Origin: JADJXV01 sp046328995
GTDB lineage: Bacteria; Bacteroidota; Ignavibacteria; Kapaibacteriales; UBA961
Direction: 5' to 3'
DNA length: 64,000 nt
Assembly (NCBI GenBank): GCA_046328995.1
Contig: JAXLVN010000004.1
Span: forward strand, 1-64,000
In this document: in pieces, positions 42,159 to 50,426 of the stretch
Layout: each line of letters begins with the position of its first letter
Numbering within the stretch: position 1 is the first letter of the stretch
Translations under genes and position numbers: made by a program
The notes under the pieces: generated by a model
Told to the model about the DNA's origin: nothing
The model's input: the letters and a program-made list of their open reading frames with translations, nothing else
Database searches by the model: none

Positions 42159-44116
42159 GGTATGCTCCTTTGTTTTAAAAAATAGGTTTTCATGATACCT
42201 TTACCTTTGATGTCTATGGAGCCGCGCTCCTGAAAAACATAATTTTTGCCTGCTCTTGTCATAAATTCTTCAGAACAATGAATCTTCCCCGGTTCGCCGT
42301 GCGATTCCATCCGACTTGCGGTGTTGACCGCATCGCCCCATAAGTCATAGGCGAATTTTTTCTTCCCAATCACGCCGGCGACGACTTCACCGCTGTGAAT
42401 ACCTATGCGTAATTGGAGCTCTTCACCGATGGAAAGTGAACGAAATTCTTTCATCGCTTCCACCATTTCAAGGGCAAAACCTGCCATTGCTTCGGCGTGG
42501 TCTTCCCGCTGAACCGGCGCGCCGGCGACGACCATATACGCGTCGCCAATGGTCTTGATTTTCTCTAATCCATGCTTCTCGGCGAGCGCATCGAAGGTGC
42601 TGAATATTCCATCTAACCCTTCGACAAGTTCTTCGGGAGTAATACGTTGCGAGAGATGCGTGAATCCTACGATATCAGTAAAGAGCACCGACACGTTCGG
42701 CAGTTTTTCAGCGATAAGCTTGCTGCCGTCGAGCATTTTATGGGCAATACTCGGTGGTAATACATTATGGAGTAATTGTTCTGTGGCTTGGTGTTTTGCA
42801 TCGGCTGTTGCCTTCGCAAGTTCAATTATTTTTCGTTGTTCGCTGATGGCATCTTGTTTTTTGGTTTCTTCAATATTGACGTCATCTTTTATTTCTATGT
42901 ATTTTTTAAGATGGTATTGTGATTCTTTCCACCGTTCTTCATGTTCATACAGATCAGCGAGTGATTTATGGAGCTTAAAAAGCATTGCCTGAGCGCCAAT
43001 TTCATTGCCGATGGCAATAGCACTATGTAAGAATTCTTCCGCAATTGCGGCATCGAAACCCTGATATTTTTCATCGGCATAGAGAATACCGATACTTCCT
43101 GTAGCGAGTGCTATGCCTGATTTTTCACCGAGTTCTTTGTACGTAGCGAGCGCTTGCTCCAAGTATTCCAAGGCGTTGTCATAGGAGCCAAGATCTTTAT
43201 ACAGCTCTCCAATATTCCCTGTAACGCTTGCCACGCCTGATTTGTCACCGAGTTCCTTGCTTGTAGCAAGTGCTTGCTGGTAGTATTCTAGGGCGTTATC
43301 GTAGGAGCCAAGATCTTTATACACAATTCCCATATTCCCGGTAACAATTGCCACGCCTGATTTCCCCCCGAGTTCCTTGTGCGTGGCGAGCGCTTGCTCT
43401 AAGTATTCCAATGCCTTGTCGTAGGAGCCAAGAAAATGATACACAATTCCCATATTTCCCGTAACGCGAGCCATGAATGATTTTTCGCCGAGTGCTTGAT
43501 GTGCTGCGAATGCTTGCTCGAAGTATTCCAACGCTTTATCGTAGGAGCCAAGATCTTTATACAGATTCCCTATATTCCCCGTAACACGAGCTGCTATTGA
43601 TTGTTCGCCGAGTTCCGTATGCGCTGCGAGCGCTTGCTGATAGTATTCCAATGCCTTGTCGTAGGAGCCAAGAATATGATACACAATCCCTATATTCCCT
43701 GTAACGCGAGCTACTCCTGATTGTTCAGCGCGTTCCTTGTGCGTTGCGAGCGCATGCTGATAGTATTCCAGGGCCTTGTCGTAGGAGCCAAGATTTTGAC
43801 TCACCAGCCCCAGCATATTCCAGGCTATAGCTTTGCGTTGGGAGAGATTATATTCTTCAGCGATGTCGAGGGAGGTACGAGCCAGGGAAAGCGCAGCCTG
43901 AAAATCACCGCGTCGCCAGTTGGTATCAGCGAGCACGATCAGCGCGGAGCAGTGGAGTGTTTTTCGTTCAATCACTGCTTGATTTTCACCGGAGTCGCTT
44001 TCATGTTCCAGTGCAGCCAGAACGGTCGTTGCATGTTTTGCTGCTTCGTCGTAATTGCTTGTGTTGTTATAATCGTTTGCTAGGTTCAGCAGGGAGGTAA
44101 GTGTATTGTAGTTCAT
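42155..44116 (-). CDS. TPR-class III adenylate cyclase
   Basis: 653 residues (MNYNTLTSLLNLANDYN). About eight TPRs at 40-370, six of them near-copies with a 120-bp DNA period (LGSYDKALEYYQQALATHKE). The helix before the transducer (IELAKATADAKHQATEQLLH) differs from the AEREK type. The cyclase at about 475-653 is of the VEGLD sub-type. Catalytic set: D481 (LFTDIVGFT), K521, D525, D591, N598, R602. The loop is the shortest in the array (EEFMTRAGKNYVFQERG) and has no palindrome, so it may show the ancestral form of the site. Both ends overlap neighbours by ATGA. Confidence 0.93.
   Translation of the reverse strand: MNYNTLTSLLNLANDYNNTSNYDEAAKHATTVLAALEHESDSGENQAVIERKTLHCSALIVLADTNWRRGDFQAALSLARTSLDIAEEYNLSQRKAIAWNMLGLVSQNLGSYDKALEYYQHALATHKERAEQSGVARVTGNIGIVYHILGSYDKALEYYQQALAAHTELGEQSIAARVTGNIGNLYKDLGSYDKALEYFEQAFAAHQALGEKSFMARVTGNMGIVYHFLGSYDKALEYLEQALATHKELGGKSGVAIVTGNMGIVYKDLGSYDNALEYYQQALATSKELGDKSGVASVTGNIGELYKDLGSYDNALEYLEQALATYKELGEKSGIALATGSIGILYADEKYQGFDAAIAEEFLHSAIAIGNEIGAQAMLFKLHKSLADLYEHEERWKESQYHLKKYIEIKDDVNIEETKKQDAISEQRKIIELAKATADAKHQATEQLLHNVLPPSIAHKMLDGSKLIAEKLPNVSVLFTDIVGFTHLSQRITPEELVEGLDGIFSTFDALAEKHGLEKIKTIGDAYMVVAGAPVQREDHAEAMAGFALEMVEAMKEFRSLSIGEELQLRIGIHSGEVVAGVIGKKKFAYDLWGDAVNTASRMESHGEPGKIHCSEEFMTRAGKNYVFQERGSIDIKGKGIMKTYFLKQRSIP
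43081..43800 (-). repeat. Six 120-bp TPR-coding tandem repeats
   Basis: Near-identical units with an exact 120-bp period, each carrying GTAGGAGCCAAGA-type DNA (LGSYDKALEY on the minus strand). Confidence 0.85.
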
Positions 44117-45966
44117 AGGGTTGCTTTCTCGAGAAAATACGTTTTCATCCTGCCCTTGCCTTTGATGTCGATTTCACCGCGCTCAATGAATTGTAGAGAC
44201 GTTGCATGCAACGTCTCTACGGCGCGCATAAATTCCTCCGATACATGGATCTTATCTTCCTCGCCATGGCTCTCCATCCTGCTCGCCGTATTCACCGCAT
44301 CGCCCCATAAATCATACGAATATTTATTCTCACCGATGATACCGGCGACGACGCTGCCGGAGTGCAGACCAATTCTAAAACCTAAACTTACAGGAACAGA
44401 AAATCGCTCCTCAATCGTAAAATCCTCGAGCATTTCAAGTGCTGCGAGTGCCGCCCGCTCTGCATGATTTTCATACGATACAGGCGCTCCGCAGACGGCC
44501 ATATACGCATCGCCGATGGTCTTGATTTTCTCGAGGCCGTGCTTCTTGCAAATGGTATCAAAACGGGTGAAGACGAGGTCGAGCAGGTCGATTAATTTGT
44601 CCGGCGGCATGGAAGATGACAGTGCCGTAAAGCCAACAATATCAACAAATAGCACACTCACATCAGGATGAGAATCGGCGATTTTTTTCTCGCCGGCGAT
44701 GAGACGTTCAGTGATATTCGGCGGGAGAATATTGGCAAGAATTTCGTGCGTCGCTTTGGCAAGCGCGCGCTCAATGGCGAGTGATTTTTCATGTTCGGCC
44801 GCCTCACGCTCGCGGGTAAAGGTATCGGCCTGCGCCTTCGCTTCCTCGCTGAGGAGTTCTTTTTCAATCGCATACCATTGCTTGAAATGTTCGAGCGCCT
44901 TGCTTGGATTCGCAGCTTGCTCGTACAGGGTGGCAAGCGAACGGTGAAGTTCGAATAAAAGATGCTGAGCGCCAATCTCCCGGCTGATGGCTATTCCCCG
45001 GAGTAAATATTCTTCTGCTTTTTGGAGATCGTATCCTTCGAAACCTTCTGAAAGATAGACATCTCCTATACATATATAAGAATTAGCGATTCCGTGCTTG
45101 TTGTGTAATTCTTCCTGAATTGCCAGGGCTCGCGCGAAATGTTGCAATGCTTTTGCGTATTCGCCAAGGTAATAGAACACCATTCCTCGATTACTCAGAG
45201 TCGAAGCCGTGCCCGGCTTGTCGCCCAGCTCTTCCTGAATGGCAAGCGCACGCCCCAAATATTCGAGTGATTGCGAATAGTCTTTGCTCCTGCCATACGT
45301 GCCGCCGATAAGACTGAGTACCTGCGCAACATTTTCCTGCATATTCAGGGCTTGAAACTCTGCTAATGCCTTGAGATAATACTCGATTGCACGGGGAAAG
45401 TCGATGAGGCAGGCATAGACATTCCCGAGATTGGTATGGACACGCACGAGCAGGTCGGATTGATCGCCGATTCTTTCGAGGCGGACAAGCGCGCTTCGCC
45501 AAAATTCGAGAGCATGCTGGTAATCACCGCGAAAAAAATAAACGATGCCGATGGTGTTCTCGGCTCGTGCAACTTCATTCTCTATACCGAGTTTTGTGAG
45601 AATTGCCACCGAACGGTTGAGAAATTCCAATGCCTGCGCACTAGAACCCAGACTTTGGTAAATATGTCCAATATCACGGAGGGTGATGCCTTGCTCTTTC
45701 TCATCACGGGCAAGAGTCGCCCACTCAAGCGCGTCCTGCGCGATAGGGAGCGCGTCCTGCATCATCCCGCGCCGCCAGATCGACTGCGCAAGTAACCGGA
45801 GCGCGCGGGCGCGGAGAGAGTGAATCTCGGTTGGTACGGTATCGGTAAGCTCATCGAACGCGCTGAGCACTGCGCGGCAGAGACGCTCGGCCTCGGCATA
45901 GTCCTGCCCCTGATTATTGGCAATGTCGGCTTGGTTCAGATTGTGATGTAGTTGATTGATATTCAT
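44113..45966 (-). CDS. TPR-class III adenylate cyclase
   Basis: 617 residues (MNINQLHHNLNQADIANN). About seven TPRs at 55-345 (ALEFLNRSVAILTKL, AIEYYLKALAEFQAL, SLEYLGRALAIQEEL). Transducer ILANILPPNITERL. The cyclase at about 436-617 is of the IDLLD sub-type. Catalytic set: D442, K482, D486, D552, N559, R563. The family A palindrome in its loop is the exact 28-mer found in intergenic DNA at 2679. The 85-bp gap upstream holds a cyclase-tail fossil and no evident Shine-Dalgarno. The stop overlaps the next start by ATGA. Confidence 0.93.
   Translation of the reverse strand: MNINQLHHNLNQADIANNQGQDYAEAERLCRAVLSAFDELTDTVPTEIHSLRARALRLLAQSIWRRGMMQDALPIAQDALEWATLARDEKEQGITLRDIGHIYQSLGSSAQALEFLNRSVAILTKLGIENEVARAENTIGIVYFFRGDYQHALEFWRSALVRLERIGDQSDLLVRVHTNLGNVYACLIDFPRAIEYYLKALAEFQALNMQENVAQVLSLIGGTYGRSKDYSQSLEYLGRALAIQEELGDKPGTASTLSNRGMVFYYLGEYAKALQHFARALAIQEELHNKHGIANSYICIGDVYLSEGFEGYDLQKAEEYLLRGIAISREIGAQHLLFELHRSLATLYEQAANPSKALEHFKQWYAIEKELLSEEAKAQADTFTREREAAEHEKSLAIERALAKATHEILANILPPNITERLIAGEKKIADSHPDVSVLFVDIVGFTALSSSMPPDKLIDLLDLVFTRFDTICKKHGLEKIKTIGDAYMAVCGAPVSYENHAERAALAALEMLEDFTIEERFSVPVSLGFRIGLHSGSVVAGIIGENKYSYDLWGDAVNTASRMESHGEEDKIHVSEEFMRAVETLHATSLQFIERGEIDIKGKGRMKTYFLEKATL
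44193..44220. repeat. 28-bp palindrome, family A, in frame
   Basis: Exact match to 2679-2706 and 16,862-16,889. It encodes ETLHATS. Confidence 0.92.
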
Positions 45967-45992
45967 ACTGTTATCGGATTTTATTTTCTTAA

Positions 45993-46030
45993 ATAATGAT
46001 AGTCATTGTGCCTTTGTCTTTCCTGTGAAT
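45993..46030 (-). pseudogene. Tiny cyclase-tail remnant downstream of a GNAT gene
   Basis: Minus-strand translation IHRKDKGTMTIII then TAA aligns with IDIKGKGTMKTYFLE at the end of the siblings, and GACAAAGGCACAATGA is close to their DNA. It implies that the acetyltransferase gene replaced most of a cyclase gene. Confidence 0.5.
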
Positions 46031-46051
46031 GCACCGCAAATTACGCCGATG

Positions 46052-46636
46052 TTACCGTTCCAACACGCCCACTATCTGCAGCCACGGAGGTTCGCTCTGC
46101 GGATTCCTGGCGAGTGTCATTCCTACATTTCTCATCACTGCCTGTGATGCTTCATTCGAGAATTCTGTCATTGCTACGATGCGTCCGAGGTGTAATTCAT
46201 CGAAAGCATGGGCGATCATTGCCCGCGCGGCCTCGGTTGCGTAGCCGTTTTTACGGTATTGAGAGCCAATTACCCAAAACAACCCAACCTCCGAATAATA
46301 GTGCTGATTCCTGCCGAAGCCCAATTCCGGAATTTGTCCGAAAGGAGCGGCGACCGGTACATACCCAACCGAACCGATCAGTTCTCCCGTTGACTGTAGA
46401 ATGATAGCCCTGTCACCATAGGGGAATTGACGCATCTTTACGAACCATTCCTGATTCAAGATCGACCATTCAAGCCATGAGGTTCGCTCGCGCAATTCCT
46501 CGGCATTGGACTGATTATTCCCCTCACCGAATGCTTCATTCAGAATTTCGTGGATAGCCGGTAAGTCGTTGTGTACAAATGCCCGTATGAGGAGCCGTGG
46601 GGTCGCTGTATGATTGTTTTGTTCTACGCTTGTCAT
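46052..46636 (-). CDS. GNAT-family N-acetyltransferase (RimJ/RimL-like)
   Basis: 194 residues. The N-terminal TPRLLIRAFVHNDLPAIHEIL is typical of the Acetyltransf_3 group (RimJ/RimL, which acetylate ribosomal protein N-termini, or relatives acting on other amines). The acetyl-CoA loop is QYRKNGYATEAARAMIAHAF at about 136-155, followed by RIVAMTEFSNEASQAVMRNVGM, the usual second motif. The substrate cannot be told from sequence. The start overlaps the upstream cyclase stop by ATGA (46,633-46,636), so it would be translated with the array although its function seems unrelated. Immediately downstream lies a cyclase-tail remnant. Confidence 0.88.
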   Translation of the reverse strand: MTSVEQNNHTATPRLLIRAFVHNDLPAIHEILNEAFGEGNNQSNAEELRERTSWLEWSILNQEWFVKMRQFPYGDRAIILQSTGELIGSVGYVPVAAPFGQIPELGFGRNQHYYSEVGLFWVIGSQYRKNGYATEAARAMIAHAFDELHLGRIVAMTEFSNEASQAVMRNVGMTLARNPQSEPPWLQIVGVLER

Positions 46637-48432
46637 GCTATCTCCAGGAAGTATGTTTTCATCAGCCCCTTGCCTTTGATGTCCATCTCGCCGCGATCGA
46701 TGAATTGCAGAGACGCAATATTTTGCGTCTCTACGGCATGTTTGAATTCTACGCTGACATGGATTTTCCCCGGTTCGCCGTGCGACTCCATGCGCGCCGC
46801 CGTATTGACGGCGTCGGAATAAATATCATAGACAAAGCGCTCATCACCAATCACGCCCCCCACGACCGAACCTGTATGCAAGCCGATGCGAATACCTAAA
46901 GTAACACCTTCCGGTAAATATTCTCTAAATTCATCGGGGAGCTTGATGTCTTGTTGCATCTCGAGTGCGGCTAAGGCAATACGCTGAGCATGGTCTGCGC
47001 AGGGGATAGGCGCGCCGGCAACAGCCATATAGCCATCGCCGATGGTTTTAATTTTTTCGCAACCGTGTTTTTTCATGATGGTATCAAAGATACCGAAGAC
47101 ATAATTAAGGAAGCGAACAACGACATGGGCAGGCATACCGGCAGAGATGGGGGTGAATCCAACAATATCGGCAAAGAGGATGGTAACAGAGTCAAAATAG
47201 TCTGAAATATCATTCTCACCGGCAATCATGCGCGTTGCGATACTTTCAGGTAATACTCTGTGAAGCAAGGCAGTAGTGGAAGAATGTTTGGCATCGGCGG
47301 CCGCTTGCGCGATGGCAATTTCTCGTTCTTTCTCTGCTTCCCGGCGCTCCATTTCCCGCTTCTCGGCTTGCTTTTTTGCTTCCTCGTTTTGAATTTCTTT
47401 CTCGAGAATATAGAATTTCTGAAAATGAGTGTCTGCCTCTTCCCAACGCTTTTCCTGCCGATAGAGGTTGGAAAGGAATTGATGGAATTCATTTGCGTCG
47501 GTTTTAGCCCCAATTTCTTCGGCCAGCCGGAGAGCTTTGAGGAGGTACTCTTCTGCTTTGTGAACATCATACCCCTCAAATTCCCGGATTGCGTAGAGTT
47601 CGCCGATATTCCCGAAGGCACTGCTAATACTGGATTTTTCTCCGAGCTCTGTTTGTATGGCTAACGCCCGATGGAAGCACTCCAATGCTTTATCGTACAT
47701 GCCCAAATGACGATAAATCCAGCCCGAATTCCCGATACTTTGGGCAATCGCCGATTGATTACCCAGCTCCTGCTGAATGGCAAGAGCTCTGCTGAAGTAT
47801 TCTAATGCCTCGGGGTAATTACCGCGTGTTCCATCTAACACTCCCAGAGATACCAATACGTGACCAATATCCGCTTTATCCCCGATTTCCTGGAGTGTAG
47901 CGAGCGCTATCGTTAAATATTCTAATGCTTTATCGTAGGAACCCAGCTGACGTACTATACTGGCAGTACGTAAGGTAACAAGTGCAACCTGTTGCTTGTT
48001 TCCGAGAGTTTCGTAGCGATGCTGAGCTTGTGCGTAGAATTCCAATGCCTTATCAAGCATGCCAAGATTGGTATAAATAATTCCAATATTAGAAATAAGA
48101 TGGGCAGTGCGTAAGTCGTTTCCGATACGATCGCTGTATCGCAGGCCGGTCTCTGCCTGACGGAGGGCGAGCTCGTAGTTCGACCGTGGAACATTGATGG
48201 TGACCAATCGGTTGTACGCATGAGCGATACTATTAATAATTGCATAGAGTTGCGACGACATGTCACGTGCGGAACCCACATCATTCCGTTCAGCATGGGG
48301 CTCGAGGAGATCAAGCACTTCCTGCGCGTAACGTTCGGATTCATCATACTTCGAAGCTTCAAAAGAGCTGCGAGCATCAGCAAGAAGCGTATCGGCAGTA
48401 TCAAGCATGGCTTGAATATCGTGGTGTGTCAT
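46633..48432 (-). CDS. TPR-class III adenylate cyclase
   Basis: 599 residues (MTHHDIQAMLDTADTL). Six to seven TPRs at about 85-320 (ALEFYAQAQHRYETL, ALEYFSRALAIQQEL). The coiled coil KREMERREAEKEREIAIAQ leads to the transducer LLHRVLPESIATRM. The cyclase at about 416-599 is of the FLNYVF sub-type with VYDIYSDAVNTAAR. Catalytic set: D422, K462, D466, D536, N543, R547. SVEFKHAVE replaces the usual SEEF. The family B palindrome encodes ETQNIASLQ. It overlaps both neighbours by ATGA; the downstream neighbour is the acetyltransferase gene. Confidence 0.93.
   Translation of the reverse strand: MTHHDIQAMLDTADTLLADARSSFEASKYDESERYAQEVLDLLEPHAERNDVGSARDMSSQLYAIINSIAHAYNRLVTINVPRSNYELALRQAETGLRYSDRIGNDLRTAHLISNIGIIYTNLGMLDKALEFYAQAQHRYETLGNKQQVALVTLRTASIVRQLGSYDKALEYLTIALATLQEIGDKADIGHVLVSLGVLDGTRGNYPEALEYFSRALAIQQELGNQSAIAQSIGNSGWIYRHLGMYDKALECFHRALAIQTELGEKSSISSAFGNIGELYAIREFEGYDVHKAEEYLLKALRLAEEIGAKTDANEFHQFLSNLYRQEKRWEEADTHFQKFYILEKEIQNEEAKKQAEKREMERREAEKEREIAIAQAAADAKHSSTTALLHRVLPESIATRMIAGENDISDYFDSVTILFADIVGFTPISAGMPAHVVVRFLNYVFGIFDTIMKKHGCEKIKTIGDGYMAVAGAPIPCADHAQRIALAALEMQQDIKLPDEFREYLPEGVTLGIRIGLHTGSVVGGVIGDERFVYDIYSDAVNTAARMESHGEPGKIHVSVEFKHAVETQNIASLQFIDRGEMDIKGKGLMKTYFLEIA
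46707..46734. repeat. 28-bp palindrome, family B, in frame
   Basis: GCAGAGACGCAA left end, the same variant as at 35,227. It encodes ETQNIAS. Confidence 0.88.
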
Positions 48433-50423
48433 GGTATTTTCTCCAGAAAATACGTTTTCATCAGCCCCTTGCCTTTGATGTCCGTCTCGCCGCGATCGAT
48501 GAATTGTAGAGACGCAATATTTTGCGTCTCTACGGCATGTTTGAATTCTTCGCTGACGTGGATTTTCCCCGGTTCGCCGTGGGACTCCATGCGCGCCGCC
48601 GTATTGACGGCATCGGAATAAATATCATAGACAAAGCGCTTCTCTCCGACGATTCCTCCAAAGACCGAACCCGAGTGTATCCCTATACGAATACTGAAGA
48701 TAGCACCCTCAGGAAGTGACGCGCGAATATCCTCCGGGAGCTGGATTTCACCCATCATCTCGAGTGCGGCGCGCGCGATACGCTCAGCGTGGTCGGGGCA
48801 TTCGATTGGCGCGCCGGCTACTGCCATGTAGCCGTCGCCGATAGTTTTGATCTTTTCACAACCGTGTGATTCACAAATTCTATCAAATTCTCCGAACACA
48901 TAATTGAGGAAAGCGAGCACATCCCGGGCGGGCATTTGGGCAGCAATAGGCGTGAAGCCGACAATATCGGCAAAAAGGATAGAGACCGACGCAAAATAGT
49001 CGGCAATTTTCTCGCCATTGATGATTCTATCGGCAATGATAGGAGGTAATACTTTGTGAAGTAATGTAGTGGTGGCGCTCATCTTCGCATCAACGACAGC
49101 TCTCGCAATGGCAATTTCTTTCTCGCGTTCGGCGATTACTTTTTGAAGCTCCAGTTGTTCGGTCTTTTTCTTCATTTCATCATTATGCACCTCTTTTTCA
49201 AGCGCAATATATGTTCTGTAGGTGGTGTCGGATTGTTCCCACATGCCTTCATTTCTATAGATATCAGCAAGTATTTTATAGAATTCATAGGGGTTTTTTC
49301 CTACCTCTTCGAAGATGCCAATGGCCTTTCGTATATGCTCTTCCGCTTTTGCGGGGTCATATCCATCGTAGGTTTTCGAACAGTACACTTCCCCGACATT
49401 CGCAACGCTTATGGCGAGACTTGTTTTCATTTCTCGCCCGTTAAAGACTGCAATTGCTCTATAATAATATTCTAATGCTTGAGAATAGTCTTCCGTGAAA
49501 AAATAGAACGCACCAATGAAATTCAGCATCATGGCGATACTGCCTACGTCGCCTATTTCTTCCGATAGCGCAAGAGATTGTTTGAGAAATTCAAGGGTTT
49601 TGTCATATTCACCCATTACCATAGAGAGATTCCCCATATTTCCCAACGCTGAGGCCGCTTTACTTTTGTCGCCGATTTCCAGAGCCAATGCCAATGCATG
49701 GTCAAAGTTTTCCAATGCTTTTGAATGGTAGCCAAGCTCCATGTAGATAGCACCCAACGTGGTGTAGGAATAGCTTATACCGGATTTCGACCCTATTTCT
49801 TCGCTCAATGATTGATAGTCAACAAGATACGTTAATGATTTTTCAAGTAATCCTACGTTGTAATAAACATTTGCGATACACCCCAGGTTCTGGGCTATCC
49901 AGTAGCGAACACCCAGCGATCTGAAGAGCGCGAGTGACTGCTCGAACGATTCCAACGACATTGGATAATCGGTACTTCCATCACAATAGACAATGCCGAT
50001 TCCGTTGAGTACGCGTGCAATGCCGGCTGTGTCGCCGGTGTCGTTATACAACTGCTGCGCTATCGTGTAATACTCCAAGCTCCCCGTGAAATCTGCACGT
50101 TCGCGCCGGCATCTGGCCAGTGCCTCGTAGGCCGAGGCAGCATCCGCGGTGTTCGTACTCTCCAGCGCTATCGCGAGCGCACGCTCAGCCACGGATGCAG
50201 CATCATCAATCTTCCCAAGTCGACAATAATTATGGGCTACGCTGCAGAGCGTCTGCGCGCGCAGATGCTGAATACGATTCCATTCGGTATCAACGGGATG
50301 AGAATCCGGGAGCGATGCCAGAATATCGCTGCAAAGGCGCTCGGCTTCCGGAATATTTCCTTGTTCATAGTTCCGGCGAACATCCTCGATCATCGATTGA
50401 ATTTTCGTGTAATTCATAACCAT
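48429..50423 (-). CDS. TPR-class III adenylate cyclase (conversion partner of 56,333)
   Basis: 664 residues from the ATG at 50,423; a second ATG two codons on is equally possible. About eight TPRs at 50-385 (SLEYYTIAQQLYNDT, ALENFDHALALALEI). Transducer LLHKVLPPIIADRI. The cyclase at about 480-664 is of the FLNYVF sub-type with VYDIYSDAVN. Catalytic set: D486, K526, D530, D600, N607, R611. From DYFASVSILFADIV to the EEF helix it differs from the cyclase at 56,333 by about four residues, although their TPR halves differ throughout. The family B palindrome encodes ETQNIASLQ. It starts 3 bp after the upstream stop and ends in an ATGA overlap. Confidence 0.93.
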   Translation of the reverse strand: MVMNYTKIQSMIEDVRRNYEQGNIPEAERLCSDILASLPDSHPVDTEWNRIQHLRAQTLCSVAHNYCRLGKIDDAASVAERALAIALESTNTADAASAYEALARCRRERADFTGSLEYYTIAQQLYNDTGDTAGIARVLNGIGIVYCDGSTDYPMSLESFEQSLALFRSLGVRYWIAQNLGCIANVYYNVGLLEKSLTYLVDYQSLSEEIGSKSGISYSYTTLGAIYMELGYHSKALENFDHALALALEIGDKSKAASALGNMGNLSMVMGEYDKTLEFLKQSLALSEEIGDVGSIAMMLNFIGAFYFFTEDYSQALEYYYRAIAVFNGREMKTSLAISVANVGEVYCSKTYDGYDPAKAEEHIRKAIGIFEEVGKNPYEFYKILADIYRNEGMWEQSDTTYRTYIALEKEVHNDEMKKKTEQLELQKVIAEREKEIAIARAVVDAKMSATTTLLHKVLPPIIADRIINGEKIADYFASVSILFADIVGFTPIAAQMPARDVLAFLNYVFGEFDRICESHGCEKIKTIGDGYMAVAGAPIECPDHAERIARAALEMMGEIQLPEDIRASLPEGAIFSIRIGIHSGSVFGGIVGEKRFVYDIYSDAVNTAARMESHGEPGKIHVSEEFKHAVETQNIASLQFIDRGETDIKGKGLMKTYFLEKIP
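48506..48533. repeat. 28-bp palindrome, family B, in frame
   Basis: Same 28-mer as at 14,638 and 18,961. The conversion partner at 56,333 lacks it. Confidence 0.9.
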
Positions 50424-50426
50424 GTT

